A DNA stretch of 63,110 nucleotides from Candidatus Scalindua sediminis. Lineage in GTDB: Bacteria; Planctomycetota; Brocadiia; Brocadiales; Scalinduaceae. The notes under the pieces were generated by a model, which saw only the letters and a list, made by a program, of their open reading frames with translations, did not search any database and was not told the DNA's origin. Where the stretch lies: the NCBI GenBank assembly GCA_008636105.1, contig VSDH01000016.1:1-63110 (forward strand), read 5' to 3'. Positions 32,673 to 42,238 of this stretch are shown in pieces (position 1 is the first letter of the stretch; each line of letters begins with the position of its first letter). A program made the position numbers and the translations under genes.

Positions 32673-34025
32673 ATGGAAAAATTATTTGGGACAGATGGAA
32701 TAAGAGGAGTAGCAAATATATTTCCGATGACTCCTGAAATGGTGCTGAGTGTAGGAAAAGCTACTGCTCATGTTTTCAAAGAAAAATGCGGAAAGAAAAA
32801 ACCTAATTTTGTTATAGGTAAAGATACCAGGTTGAGTGGCTATATGATAGAAAATGCATTAACATCTGGAATTTTATCAGTAGGTGCTGATGTTTTGCTT
32901 GTTGGCCCGATACCAACACCTGCAATTGCTCATTTAACTAAATCATTAAACGCTGATGCAGGTATTGTGCTTAGCGCTTCACATAATCCTGCTGAAGATA
33001 ATGGAATAAAGATTTTTAGTGCAGATGGATATAAACTGCCTGATGATGTTGAGGATGAGATTGAAAAGTATGTCCTAACAGAGAAAATAAAAACAGAACA
33101 TATAAGAGGAGATTTAATAGGAAAAGCTTGTAGAGTTGTTGATGCAAAAGGGAAATATATAGAATTTGTAAAAGCTTCTGTAAAAAGTATGAGTCTAAAA
33201 GGATTAAAGCTTGTGCTGGATTGTGCTAATGGTGCTGCATACGATACTGCGCCGCATATATTTAGAGAGCTAGGAGCAGAAGTCATTGTTTTAAATGACA
33301 GACCGGATGGTCTTAACATAAACTTAAATTGTGGGGCGTTGCATCCTGAAAAAATGATGGAAACTGTGAAAAAAGAAAAAGCAGATATTGGAATAGCCTT
33401 GGACGGTGATGCTGACAGGGTTATAGTTTGTGATGAAAAAGGAAAAAATGTTGATGGTGACCATATAATTGCAATATGTGCTATTTACAAGAAAGGGGAA
33501 GGAACTTTAAAGAAAAATGGTGTTGTTGTAACTATCATGACTAATAAGGGATTTGATATTGCCATGGATGAAGAAAACATAAATGTTGTTAAGACAAAGG
33601 TAGGGGACAGATATGTTATTGATGAGATGAAGAAAAAAGAATACGTCTTAGGGGGAGAACAATCTGGGCATATAATATTCTCAAATTATGCAACAACGGG
33701 GGATGGCCTGATCTCTGCTTTGCAGTTGTTGAGAGTTATGAAAGAAAAAGGGGAAAAGTTAAGTAAATTAGCAGAATGTATGAGATCATTACCACAGGTG
33801 CTCACAAATATTGAGGTAAAAAAGAAAAAAGATATAGATCGCTTGGAGGCAAAGAAGAATATTAGGGATGCTGAAGGAAAATTGGGGAAAAAGGGAAGAG
33901 TATTTGTCAGGTATTCGGGAACCCAGAATTTGTGCAGAGTCATGATTGAAGGGGAGAATAAAAAAGAGATTGAAAAAATGGCAAATGATATTGCAAAAGC
34001 TATTAAGAAAGAGATAGGTGTTTAA
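32673..34025 (+). CDS. glmM: Phosphoglucosamine mutase
   Basis: Converts glucosamine-6-phosphate to glucosamine-1-phosphate on the way to UDP-GlcNAc. FGTDGIRGVAN at the N-terminus, the phosphoserine motif SASHNPAEDNG (near residue 102), the metal loop DGDADRV and the C-terminal RYSGTQNLCRVM phosphate site are all present. 450 aa is full length. The next gene, an N-acetylglucosamine-1-phosphate uridyltransferase relative, starts at its stop, so the two form a UDP-GlcNAc operon. Confidence 0.95.
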   Translation: MEKLFGTDGIRGVANIFPMTPEMVLSVGKATAHVFKEKCGKKKPNFVIGKDTRLSGYMIENALTSGILSVGADVLLVGPIPTPAIAHLTKSLNADAGIVLSASHNPAEDNGIKIFSADGYKLPDDVEDEIEKYVLTEKIKTEHIRGDLIGKACRVVDAKGKYIEFVKASVKSMSLKGLKLVLDCANGAAYDTAPHIFRELGAEVIVLNDRPDGLNINLNCGALHPEKMMETVKKEKADIGIALDGDADRVIVCDEKGKNVDGDHIIAICAIYKKGEGTLKKNGVVVTIMTNKGFDIAMDEENINVVKTKVGDRYVIDEMKKKEYVLGGEQSGHIIFSNYATTGDGLISALQLLRVMKEKGEKLSKLAECMRSLPQVLTNIEVKKKKDIDRLEAKKNIRDAEGKLGKKGRVFVRYSGTQNLCRVMIEGENKKEIEKMANDIAKAIKKEIGV

Positions 34026-34026
34026 T

Positions 34027-35214
34027 ATGATACAAGCCGTAATTCTGGCCGCTGGGAAAAGTACAAGGACATGGCCATTGACACTAACTAAGCCTAAGCC
34101 ATTGCTTAAGGTAATGAATAAAGAGATAATAAAACATAATTTAGATGCCTTGCAGGGATTGGTTGGTGAAGTTATCGTAATAGTCGGTTTTAAGAAAGAA
34201 ATGATAATAAAAGAGATAGGTTATAGATATGGAAAATTAAAAATAAGATATATAGAGCAGAAGACGCAGTTAGGTACGGGACATGCGATAAAGTGTGTTG
34301 AAAAATTGATTAAGGATAAATTTGTAGTTATGGGCGGTGATGATATTTTTTCAAAGGAAGATATCAAGGCATGTTTAAGGCATAAATATGCAGTCTTAGG
34401 ATGTGTAGTTGAAAATACAGATAGGCTTGGTGTCTTTGTAGTGAAGAACAAAAGGGTTATAACGGTTGTTGAAAAACCTAAAAAATTTGTTTCGGGTATA
34501 GCTAATACAGGATTATATGTTTTTGATAAATCAGTGTTTGGGTTTAAACTTAAGAAAAGTCCAAGAGGAGAATATGAAATAGTTGACTATGTAAATGAGC
34601 TTGTTAAAAAAGAGAAAGTTGTATGTGAAAAGGTAAAAGGACATTGGTTATCTATAGGCTATCCATGGGACCTAATCGAAGCTAATGATGTTTTGGTCTC
34701 TAAAATAAAGAGTGACATAAAGGGGAAAGTAGAGAAGAGCGTTATCGTAAAGGGAAAGATAATAGTAGGAAAAGGTACAAGAATTTTGTCCGGGACGTAC
34801 ATAGCGGGGAATGTTGTTATTGGTGAGAACTGCAACGTAGGGCCGAACTGTTTTTTAAGAGGAAACACTTCTATTGGAAATGAATGTAATATTGGACAGG
34901 CGGTTGAGATAAAAAATAGTATAATTATGGACAAGGCAAAGGTTCCTCATCTTTCTTATATTGGAGACAGTGTTATTGGAGAGAATAGTAATTTAGGTGC
35001 AGGAACAATAACGGCTAATTTAAGACACGATAATAAGAATGTGAGATCTGTTGTGAAGGGAGAACTGGTTGATACAGGCAGAAGAAAGCTCGGGGCCATA
35101 ATTGCGGATGACGTTCATACAGGCATAAATACCGTAATCTATCAGGGAAGAAAGATTTGGCCGGGGGTAGGCACAAGGCCCGGCGAGATAGTTGATAAGG
35201 ATAAGAAGGCTTAA
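34027..35214 (+). CDS. GlmU-like nucleotidyltransferase/acyltransferase, archaeal style
   Basis: 395 aa. N-terminal sugar-nucleotidyltransferase fold (VILAAGKSTRTWPLTLTKPK, GTGHAIKCVE), C-terminal left-handed beta-helix of hexapeptide repeats with GAGTITANLRHD. The start lacks the GTRM..LPK signature of bacterial GlmU and instead has the RmlA-like TKPKPLL motif of the archaeal bifunctional UDP-GlcNAc synthases. It likely makes UDP-GlcNAc from GlcN-1-P, with glmM directly upstream. I chose ATG 34027 over an in-frame GTG at 34018 that overlaps glmM. Transfer from an archaeal-type source is possible. Confidence 0.85.
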   Translation: MIQAVILAAGKSTRTWPLTLTKPKPLLKVMNKEIIKHNLDALQGLVGEVIVIVGFKKEMIIKEIGYRYGKLKIRYIEQKTQLGTGHAIKCVEKLIKDKFVVMGGDDIFSKEDIKACLRHKYAVLGCVVENTDRLGVFVVKNKRVITVVEKPKKFVSGIANTGLYVFDKSVFGFKLKKSPRGEYEIVDYVNELVKKEKVVCEKVKGHWLSIGYPWDLIEANDVLVSKIKSDIKGKVEKSVIVKGKIIVGKGTRILSGTYIAGNVVIGENCNVGPNCFLRGNTSIGNECNIGQAVEIKNSIIMDKAKVPHLSYIGDSVIGENSNLGAGTITANLRHDNKNVRSVVKGELVDTGRRKLGAIIADDVHTGINTVIYQGRKIWPGVGTRPGEIVDKDKKA

Positions 35215-35232
35215 AAGCCAAAATGGGTTTCT

Positions 35233-35919
35233 CTAATTTTCATAGCCCCCCAACAGGTCTGAGACTTTAGTAATATACATATAAGGTGCTCTGTCATTGA
35301 TTTTTGATTTGTAGAAATTGTAATACCTGCCGTGTTTCATTAATGCCGTAAGCATCCCCATATTCTCCCCTACCTCTATCTCATCTTTAATTTTGTCACC
35401 TACGCAGAATACTTGTTCAGATTTCAAATCATACTTGATTAAGACCTCCCTGAAACATTTCTCTTTTCCAGACGAATTGTTCGTAATGATTATTTCATCA
35501 AATGCTCTTTCCAAACCAAGCGCTTTTATCTTTCTTTCTTGCAGGTCACGATCACCTGCAGTAACGAGGATCAACTTATAGCCGTCTCTTTTCAACTTAC
35601 TAATTGAAGCAGTTACATCAGGAAATAATGTAATGTCTTTTATGTTTAAAGCATCAACGGTCTTGGAGACTTCCTTATAAAACTTGTCGGAAAGGTTGTA
35701 CAAATTAGCAATTTCACGGTAAATGTCAGTTTTAGGCCCGAGTTTTTCCTCAAGTTTTAATTGGAGTTCTAATGCCTCCTTTTCAGAGCAGTTGATAGCT
35801 CCTGATATGATTTTGGCGGCACGCTTTCTGCTTTTCAAAACAAGTGTTCCACTACAATCATATAAAGTGTCATCCAGGTCGAATATGATTGCCTTGATAT
35901 GACTTGGGATTAAGGACAT
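35233..35919 (-). CDS. HAD superfamily hydrolase
   Basis: 228-aa phosphatase-like protein of the haloacid dehalogenase superfamily. Motif I IIFDLDDTLYD (nucleophile Asp), motif II VTAGD and motif III/IV CVGDKIKDEIE are intact. It closely resembles the N-terminal domain of its upstream neighbour (35952-37640): both begin IIFDLDDTLYDC and share KRAAK, so they are probably tandem paralogues. Substrate unknown; the UDP-GlcNAc genes next door suggest a sugar phosphate. It converges with the GlmU-like gene (18-bp gap). Confidence 0.88.
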   Translation of the reverse strand: MSLIPSHIKAIIFDLDDTLYDCSGTLVLKSRKRAAKIISGAINCSEKEALELQLKLEEKLGPKTDIYREIANLYNLSDKFYKEVSKTVDALNIKDITLFPDVTASISKLKRDGYKLILVTAGDRDLQERKIKALGLERAFDEIIITNNSSGKEKCFREVLIKYDLKSEQVFCVGDKIKDEIEVGENMGMLTALMKHGRYYNFYKSKINDRAPYMYITKVSDLLGGYEN

Positions 35920-35951
35920 GAATTTAGGAATTGCGAGATGCTCAAAAACTA

Positions 35952-37640
35952 TTAATCTTTTAGCAACGATAATTGTGCGTATATTCTACATATAGAATCT
36001 GCCAATTTTTCAGGGTCGTGTCTTATTAAATCCTGCTTTTCCCATAATATTCTTTTTTGTTCAATATTTTCAATTAAATCTGTGACCTCGACCTCGACGT
36101 TAATTTTTGTTAGATCTTCGTCTATGGCTATGATTTCTGCCCCTTCACTTCTATATTTTTCAAGTATGTCATCGTTAGGGAAGTTGTCGTTAACTAATAC
36201 GTAATCTAGGATGCCTTCACCAAGGTACTTTATAATTGTTTTAACGCAGTCGGATGCAGTGTAATTATCAGTTTGCCCCGGCTGAGTAACAATATTGCAT
36301 ATGTATATCTTCATTGCTTTTGTGTTCTGTAATGCTTCTTTTATACCTCCTACAAGAAGGTTGCTTATGATGCTTGTGTAGAGGCTTCCCGGGCCGATTA
36401 CGACTATGTCTGCTTTGTTAATTTCACTAATCGCTTCTGGCAGACATTCAACATTGTTTGATTTCAAAAAGACCTTTTTAATGGGTGGCTTTTGAGGCGC
36501 CCGCACATTAAATTCTTCCTCTACGGTCGAACCATCCTCTAATTCAGCGCAGATATGAGTACTCGTAAGTGTTGAAGGCAAAACCTTCCCTTTAATTGCA
36601 AGTATCTTGCTTGCTTTTTTTAGTGCTAGTTCGAAGCTACCTGTCATATCTGTTAGCGCAGCCATCAGTAGATTGCCAAGGCTCATGCCATTAAGTGGTC
36701 CTTTATTAAACCGATATTGGAAGAGCTGGTATAAATCTTTTTCCTGTTCCTCAGATTCTGATAATGCTATCAAACAGTTTCGCGCGTCACCTGGTGGTAA
36801 AATTCCGTATTGTTCCCTTATGGCACCCGAGCTCCTACCAGAGTCTGTAACAGTTACAATAGCTGTCGGGTTTTCACTGTATGTTTTCAAGCCCTCAAGC
36901 GCTCTCGGGAGTCCGGTACCTCCCCCTATAGCTAAAATCCTTAATTGGTCACGTGTCTTCCCAAAATCTTTTAATTTAAGCACAGTAGGTAGTTGAAAGA
37001 TTTGCTTTATCTTATAATCGGGCTTGTTTGAGTCGTCAGATGCAGATTCTACCTTAAATCTTCCGTGTAACATCTGAACGGTTACCATTCCCATGGATTT
37101 TGCAATTCTAAGTTCTGCTCTTACACGATCTCCGACAACGACAACATTTCTTGGGTTCAGCGCGTATTTTTTAACGATTTCCCCGAAGCAGTCCTCCATT
37201 AATAAGCCAACTTCCTGGTCGTTGATTATTATTTCATCAAAATAAGGTTTTAGTTTAAGTAATTCTATCTTTTTTTGTTGTCTTTCGTGGATTCCAATCG
37301 TGAGTAAAAATAACTTATATTTTTCAAGGGCTAATTTTTTTAATGTTGGTATGACGTCTGGAAAAAGTTTTATATCCGATACTTCGTTACTATTATATGC
37401 CTTTAAGGCACTATCAACAAAATTGTCGCTACACCCGAATTTTTTTGCCATCTCATTAAACACAAGGTAGTAAGGGCCATATTTTTCCGATAACTCTTTC
37501 TGCATTAAATATGCCTCTTCTTCTGTACACGGCAATCCAGCCTTAACCATTACCTTCGCAGCACGTTTCCGTGATGCTTCAAGAAGTGAACCAGTACAAT
37601 CATATAATGTATCGTCAAGATCGAATATAATTGCTTTCAT
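35952..37640 (-). CDS. HAD-YvcK fusion protein
   Basis: 562 aa in two domains. Residues 1-215 are a HAD hydrolase (IIFDLDDTLYD, VVVGDRVRAELR). Residues about 230-562 are a YvcK/CofD-like domain: LAIGGGTGLPRALEGLK, VTDSGRSSGAIR, PPGDARNCL, IGPGSLYTSI, NIVTQPGQTDNY. YvcK (GlmR) proteins bind UDP-GlcNAc and redirect carbon to cell-wall precursors, which fits the nearby glmM and GlmU-like genes. HAD and YvcK are normally separate; the fusion suggests a phosphatase governed by, or governing, UDP-sugar sensing. Confidence 0.88.
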   Translation of the reverse strand: MKAIIFDLDDTLYDCTGSLLEASRKRAAKVMVKAGLPCTEEEAYLMQKELSEKYGPYYLVFNEMAKKFGCSDNFVDSALKAYNSNEVSDIKLFPDVIPTLKKLALEKYKLFLLTIGIHERQQKKIELLKLKPYFDEIIINDQEVGLLMEDCFGEIVKKYALNPRNVVVVGDRVRAELRIAKSMGMVTVQMLHGRFKVESASDDSNKPDYKIKQIFQLPTVLKLKDFGKTRDQLRILAIGGGTGLPRALEGLKTYSENPTAIVTVTDSGRSSGAIREQYGILPPGDARNCLIALSESEEQEKDLYQLFQYRFNKGPLNGMSLGNLLMAALTDMTGSFELALKKASKILAIKGKVLPSTLTSTHICAELEDGSTVEEEFNVRAPQKPPIKKVFLKSNNVECLPEAISEINKADIVVIGPGSLYTSIISNLLVGGIKEALQNTKAMKIYICNIVTQPGQTDNYTASDCVKTIIKYLGEGILDYVLVNDNFPNDDILEKYRSEGAEIIAIDEDLTKINVEVEVTDLIENIEQKRILWEKQDLIRHDPEKLADSICRIYAQLSLLKD

Positions 37641-37647
37641 AGCTTAC

Positions 37648-38136
37648 TCACCTTATGTTTATTTTGCTAGTTTCGGATGAAAAATTAACTTTACTGCCAA
37701 CTTTGATTTCATTTTTTCTGAACCAACCTTCTTCCATTTCAAGAGCATATCTTCCTTTATCTTTTGATACGTGATCTATTAAACTGTAGGGACTCATTGC
37801 CTCTATCTGCGTAATTTTTCCATTGGAATTTATAAAGGCGATAGAAAGAGGAATTTTTGTGTTTTTCATCCAAAAAGACAAATATTGTTCCTGTGGATAA
37901 ATAAATAACATACCATGATCTTTATCTAGTTTCTCTCGAAACATTAAACCTAGCATACGTTCCTTTTGTGTAGATACAACCTCTACGTGGATACTTTTAC
38001 CATTTATCTTTATTTCATATATTTTGTTGTTTGTTGTATTGGAAGGCTTAGAACAACTGTAGAGTATTAGAGTTAGTGCTAAAAGAAAGAATGTTTGCAA
38101 ATAGTTGTTTCTTATGACAAGGAAGGACGAGTCCAT
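37648..38136 (-). CDS. DUF192 lipoprotein
   Basis: 162 aa: hydrophobic N-terminus with a lipobox-like LYSC (about residue 28), then a DUF192 domain (KERMLGLMFREKLDKDHGML, FWMKNTKIPLSIAFI, ALEMEEGWF). The family is widespread, exported and without established function. The gene begins 9 bp after the MaoC-like gene and ends 7 bp before the HAD-YvcK gene, all on the reverse strand, so these are probably one operon. Confidence 0.88.
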   Translation of the reverse strand: MDSSFLVIRNNYLQTFFLLALTLILYSCSKPSNTTNNKIYEIKINGKSIHVEVVSTQKERMLGLMFREKLDKDHGMLFIYPQEQYLSFWMKNTKIPLSIAFINSNGKITQIEAMSPYSLIDHVSKDKGRYALEMEEGWFRKNEIKVGSKVNFSSETSKINIR

Positions 38137-38145
38137 AAAGTAAAA

Positions 38146-39075
38146 TTATTTCGCAAGAGAGATTGCAGAACTTGTGGAGTTCCTAAATTTAGCAGCAGGG
38201 TTAACTATAGCAAGTCCATGATAATATGTAACTAACCCATTAACAATTTCTGCCATAATCTTATTAAAGCTGGTTCTTTCCCTTTTTCTTTCTAACCTTA
38301 CTTCTGGACCCTTTACATCAGTGATAGGTATCATTTTAACACTACCAAAATTCATTCTTAATACATTTATCATTCCACCACTACCCTCCATTTGCTTGAC
38401 TATTTCAGCAGAAGGCAATGCTGCAATGTAAGAAAGTGGGTATGTATAATCTCTGTAATCATCCTTTTGAATATATGCTTCGCTTTCAATTGCGAACGTA
38501 TCGAGATACTCTCTAACTAGATTAAGGTTTGTTTCATTAACATCTTCTTCTTTGATTTTTACAACCTGTTTCCTGTTAGTGTTGATTTTTCCTGTTATGA
38601 GCGCCTTGGTAACAGTTTTCTGGGATTGAAATGTATTTACCTCAATTTGTATATATTCCGGGCTTATGAATTGAAACGAAAAAACATTTTTTGTTTTTTC
38701 ATCATACATAGAGGAGTTGGTGAATTTAAAGTTAACATTGGATATCTCCAATTCTGGCATTAGTATTTCAAGGGGGAGGATTATTTTTGATACCGTCATC
38801 GCGCCGGGGATAATATTTCCAGCTCTATGAATTTCGTTTTTATCATTTGTTATTTCGACAAATCTTTCTCCTGATGATTTTTGAATCACATAGTCATGGT
38901 GCATTAGGAATCTATCAAATACGTGTAGTTTATCCTTCCCCTCTTCAGCTTCTTCAAACCTCAAACTTGGCGTACGCGTACAAGCCCTTACATCCCTGAA
39001 ATATATTGAATCCTGCTGGAAATCAGCAAGCTTGCCTATTAGTATACTAAAAATACATTGGCGGTTCTTATTCAT
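38146..39075 (-). CDS. Probable MaoC-like hot-dog protein
   Basis: 309 aa, no signal peptide. Residues about 70-130 read FVEITNDKNEIHRAGNIIPG, AMTVSKIILPLEI and FKFTNSSMYDE. This matches the MaoC/R-hydratase pattern, with the D-x4-H pair (DKNEIH) at the catalytic position. The C-terminal 150 residues are not recognised but end with a helical segment (KIMAEIVNGLVTYYH) typical of double hot-dog layouts. A dehydratase or acyl-binding role is an inference from motif shape. First gene of the reverse-strand group that ends with the HAD genes. Confidence 0.6.
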   Translation of the reverse strand: MNKNRQCIFSILIGKLADFQQDSIYFRDVRACTRTPSLRFEEAEEGKDKLHVFDRFLMHHDYVIQKSSGERFVEITNDKNEIHRAGNIIPGAMTVSKIILPLEILMPELEISNVNFKFTNSSMYDEKTKNVFSFQFISPEYIQIEVNTFQSQKTVTKALITGKINTNRKQVVKIKEEDVNETNLNLVREYLDTFAIESEAYIQKDDYRDYTYPLSYIAALPSAEIVKQMEGSGGMINVLRMNFGSVKMIPITDVKGPEVRLERKRERTSFNKIMAEIVNGLVTYYHGLAIVNPAAKFRNSTSSAISLAK

Positions 39076-39254
39076 TGTTCGTAACTACGTTGTAATTAAA
39101 AAGATAAATCTTCTATAGAAGCCGGAAAGTGTTGACGTAATTGAAGGACTTACGATAATTCTAGTAAAAATAAAAATATATGTCAAGACGATATTAAAAA
39201 ATTTTTTAATATTTTAGTCATTGTTTACCATGCGTTTATGACAATACTAACTCT

Positions 39255-40262
39255 CTATTTCTTTACCATTAACTCCTCGGCCTTGCCAGGGTCAATTTGG
39301 GAAACATTTAAAACTTTTTGTTCGAAATCTTGTTGAATCCTTGATATTACTACTTTAGTGCTTGGTAAGTATTTCGCTTTACTGCTTCTTGCCGTTAACT
39401 GTGCAGCGATTTTTAACTTTTCATCGTCAATATTGCCTCTTATAAGGGACAGGGGGCCGGGAATATCTTTTAGATGTAATAAATAGTCACTATCTTTTGC
39501 TAAATTTTGTATCGTAAGATTTTCATCTTCTCTTCTACTGACAACAACCTTGGTTTTACTGTCGATACGAAAGTGCCTCCCGACTTTTAACAATTTAACA
39601 TCATTTACGTCCACATCTTCATGTTTAAGCGAATCCCTCATTCTGTTGGCGAATTCGGGGTCGGTAAGAAGACATCCTCCTGAGGAGCAAGGATAATCTT
39701 TGATCTGGAAAATATCTGCAAGTTGTATCTGGTCTTTCCGTGATCGCCCTTTTATCTCCAGTAATTCGTCTCTGTTAACCAGCCCTGTCTTTTCTGGAAT
39801 CGTTGGTTCCAGATGTTTTGCACAAAGGGGCCTTAATACAAGTCCTGTTAAGCCAGCTTCTCTGTCAATTGTTTTCATAGCTTCTTTTCTTTGTGACATC
39901 GGGCGCTGGCCTAAGACTTCACCCGTTATTATGAAAGAGGCTCCGATTTCCCTCATATATTCCCCGGCAGCCCGGAAAATATTTATACGGCAATCTATGC
40001 AAGGATTCATATTTTTGCCGTAACCGTGTTTTGGTTTTTTTACTATTTCCAGAAAACTCTTGGTTGTATTTATGACCTTAATCGGAATCCCGAGCTTTTC
40101 AGAAACCTTTACGGCTTCTAGTTTACAATTACCCTTGGATGTGCAAAGGCAAAAAACTGTGACGAAGTTCAAGGCAATAACATCGATTCCTTGCTTCTTA
40201 ATTACGTGTATTGCTAACGTACTGTCTAATCCGCCAGACAGCAATGCAAGTGCTTTTGTCAT
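39255..40262 (-). CDS. PP-loop ATP pyrophosphatase, MnmA/ThiI-like
   Basis: 335 aa. The PP-loop LLSGGLDSTLA is at the N-terminus. Cysteines at CLCTSKGNC, NPCIDCRIN and PCSSGGC could bind metal or carry sulfur. The N-terminal half resembles tRNA thiolation enzymes; the C-terminal part (about 210-335) resembles the accessory RNA-binding domain found with such PP-loop proteins. A tRNA sulfur-modification role is likely but the exact position is unknown. It is transcribed alone, divergent from the Memo gene. Confidence 0.75.
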   Translation of the reverse strand: MTKALALLSGGLDSTLAIHVIKKQGIDVIALNFVTVFCLCTSKGNCKLEAVKVSEKLGIPIKVINTTKSFLEIVKKPKHGYGKNMNPCIDCRINIFRAAGEYMREIGASFIITGEVLGQRPMSQRKEAMKTIDREAGLTGLVLRPLCAKHLEPTIPEKTGLVNRDELLEIKGRSRKDQIQLADIFQIKDYPCSSGGCLLTDPEFANRMRDSLKHEDVDVNDVKLLKVGRHFRIDSKTKVVVSRREDENLTIQNLAKDSDYLLHLKDIPGPLSLIRGNIDDEKLKIAAQLTARSSKAKYLPSTKVVISRIQQDFEQKVLNVSQIDPGKAEELMVKK

Positions 40263-40472
40263 TTCTAATCGATTATTTTAAGACGATTATGGGTAAAGGC
40301 CTAACGTCTACTTAATGTAATAATATAAGAAATCTTTAGTGCTTGCTACCAAGTCAAACTTTTGCACGCAGGATGCATAATTATAATGTTCTTTGAGACT
40401 TATAGGAATTTCGTGCTATCTTATGTAAAAATTCATGCTATCAAAAAAAAACATTTTGTCAAACAAAAGGTT

Positions 40473-40501
40473 TTGACCGGAATGTAGTTCCGTGCTAAAC
40501 T
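40473..40501 (+). promoter_or_regulatory. Promoter upstream of the Memo-like gene
   Basis: TTGACC (40473-40478), 17-base spacer, TAAACT (40496-40501), 57 bp before the start codon. The rest of the 296-bp divergent gap (40263-40558) is AT-rich with no other feature seen. Confidence 0.4.
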
Positions 40502-40558
40502 GTTTTTTGATTTGCTAAACCCAATCCATATAATTCTTATCGATATACGTCAAAAGAA

Positions 40559-41362
40559 ATGGTTAGGTCACCGGTAGTTTCTGGAAGTTTTTATCCTGGA
40601 ACCAAGAATGAACTAATAGAGGTACTTAAGACACTTGTAGATGAGAAATCAGGAAGGCAGAAGGTCCTGGGTGCAATTTCTCCACACGCTGGTTATGTGT
40701 ATTCAGGACGAGTAATGGGAAGTGTTTTTTCGACGATAGAAGTACCTGACTCTGTTGTTATATTGGCGCCGAACCATACAGGTTATGGTGGGCCTTATTC
40801 TCTTTGGCCAGAAGGATCTTGGAAAACTCCACTTGGTGAAACGTCTACGGATGAAGAACTGGTTAGTGAAATCCTCAATTCATGCGATCTTATAGAAAGG
40901 GACAAAGAGGCCCATATCAGAGAACACGCTGCCGAGGTTATATTGCCGTTTCTGCAGTACGTCAATCCGCAAGTTAAGATTGTTGTAATCGTAATCAAGA
41001 CGAGTTGTCTTGAAGATTTGGAAATAATTGGTAAATCTATCGGCCAGGTTCTTAAAAAAACAAGGACCTCCACGCTTGTTGTTGCCTCATCTGATATGAC
41101 CCACTATGAACCTAAGCAATCTGCCAATAAGAAAGATAAGTCCGCAATAGCAGAAATTGAAGCCTTGAGAGAAGAAGGGCTTTATGATGTCGTGCAAAGT
41201 TTAGACATTACCATGTGTGGAATTTGCCCGGTAATTTCGATGATTGTTTGTTCGAAAGAACGAGGTGCTACAAAAGCCGAGTTAATCAAGTATGAAACCA
41301 GTGGAGATGTTACCGGGGATTACGAACAAGTAGTGGGATATGCCGGCATGATAGTTAAATAA
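40559..41362 (+). CDS. amrB: Memo family protein (AmmeMemoRadiSam system B)
   Basis: 267 aa. The metal-site residues of Memo proteins lie in SPHAGYVYSG, LAPNHTGYG, SSDMTHYEP and TMCGICPV. Bacterial members are related to extradiol dioxygenases and often occur with an AMMECR1 domain and a radical SAM enzyme; neither partner is next to it here. Function is not established. It precedes the glycosyltransferase block by 175 bp. Confidence 0.9.
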   Translation: MVRSPVVSGSFYPGTKNELIEVLKTLVDEKSGRQKVLGAISPHAGYVYSGRVMGSVFSTIEVPDSVVILAPNHTGYGGPYSLWPEGSWKTPLGETSTDEELVSEILNSCDLIERDKEAHIREHAAEVILPFLQYVNPQVKIVVIVIKTSCLEDLEIIGKSIGQVLKKTRTSTLVVASSDMTHYEPKQSANKKDKSAIAEIEALREEGLYDVVQSLDITMCGICPVISMIVCSKERGATKAELIKYETSGDVTGDYEQVVGYAGMIVK

Positions 41363-41537
41363 TCGAGTTATTGCACATATTGAGGTATTCAAATGAATTC
41401 ATGAATAATTCGGCTAGTATAAAATACTTCATATACTTTTTCTCCTGCCTATTTTTCTCATTGAAGAGAAACCTTTCTTCAAACAATCTTGTTTGAATTA
41501 AAATAAGTATGTAAACATCTTCAACTTAAGACACCTC

Positions 41538-42230
41538 ATGCGATGCAACCCTAAAATTTCCGTTATAATACCTGCCTTAAACGAAGAAGAGTCTATCAGT
41601 TTGGTGCTTAATGACATACCCAGAGGTTTAGTAGAAGAGATTATTGTTGTAGATAATGGCAGTCGTGATAATACTGCCACTGTAGCAGAAAATTTTGGGG
41701 GAAGAGTAGTATCAGAGCCATTAAAAGGTTATGGTTCAGCATGTCTCCGTGGTATTTCCATGCTTGATGGGGATACGGACATTGTTGTTTTTCTTGATGC
41801 CGACTACAGCGATTACCCTCAAGACATTCACTCCCTTTTAGAACCCTTAATAGAGGATAAAGCAGAACTGGTGATTGGTTCGCGCTTGTTAGGAACAAGA
41901 GCTAAAGGGGCATTATTACCGCAGGCTATTTTAGGAAACAAGATAGCCACCTTCCTGATTCAGATTTTCTGGGGGTTTAAGTATACCGATTTAGGTCCAT
42001 TCAGGGCAATTAAATACGAAGACTTAATTGGCTTGAATATGAGAGATAAAAACTTTGGATGGACTGTCGAGATGCAAATTAAGGCAGTTAAAAAAGGGTT
42101 AAGGATTATGGAAGTACCCGTAAGGTATCGGAAGCGCATTGGAAACTCAAAGATTACGGGTACCTTTTCCGGTACAATACTTGCCGGTTTTAAAATTATT
42201 TATACTATCCTAAAATATATAGTCTTATAG
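41538..42230 (+). CDS. Family 2 glycosyltransferase, dolichol-phosphate-mannose-synthase-like
   Basis: 230 aa, GT-A fold: ISVIIPALNEEESISLVL, VVDNGSRDNTA, VFLDADYSDYP (metal DxD) and a C-terminal segment GTFSGTILAGFKIIYTIL that may touch the membrane. Members transfer a sugar from a nucleotide donor to a lipid or other acceptor. It is followed, after two inverted palindromes, by a second GT2 gene, and opens the accessory block that ends with the radical SAM-ArsM fusion. Confidence 0.88.
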   Translation: MRCNPKISVIIPALNEEESISLVLNDIPRGLVEEIIVVDNGSRDNTATVAENFGGRVVSEPLKGYGSACLRGISMLDGDTDIVVFLDADYSDYPQDIHSLLEPLIEDKAELVIGSRLLGTRAKGALLPQAILGNKIATFLIQIFWGFKYTDLGPFRAIKYEDLIGLNMRDKNFGWTVEMQIKAVKKGLRIMEVPVRYRKRIGNSKITGTFSGTILAGFKIIYTILKYIVL

Positions 42231-42238
42231 GGATAAAA

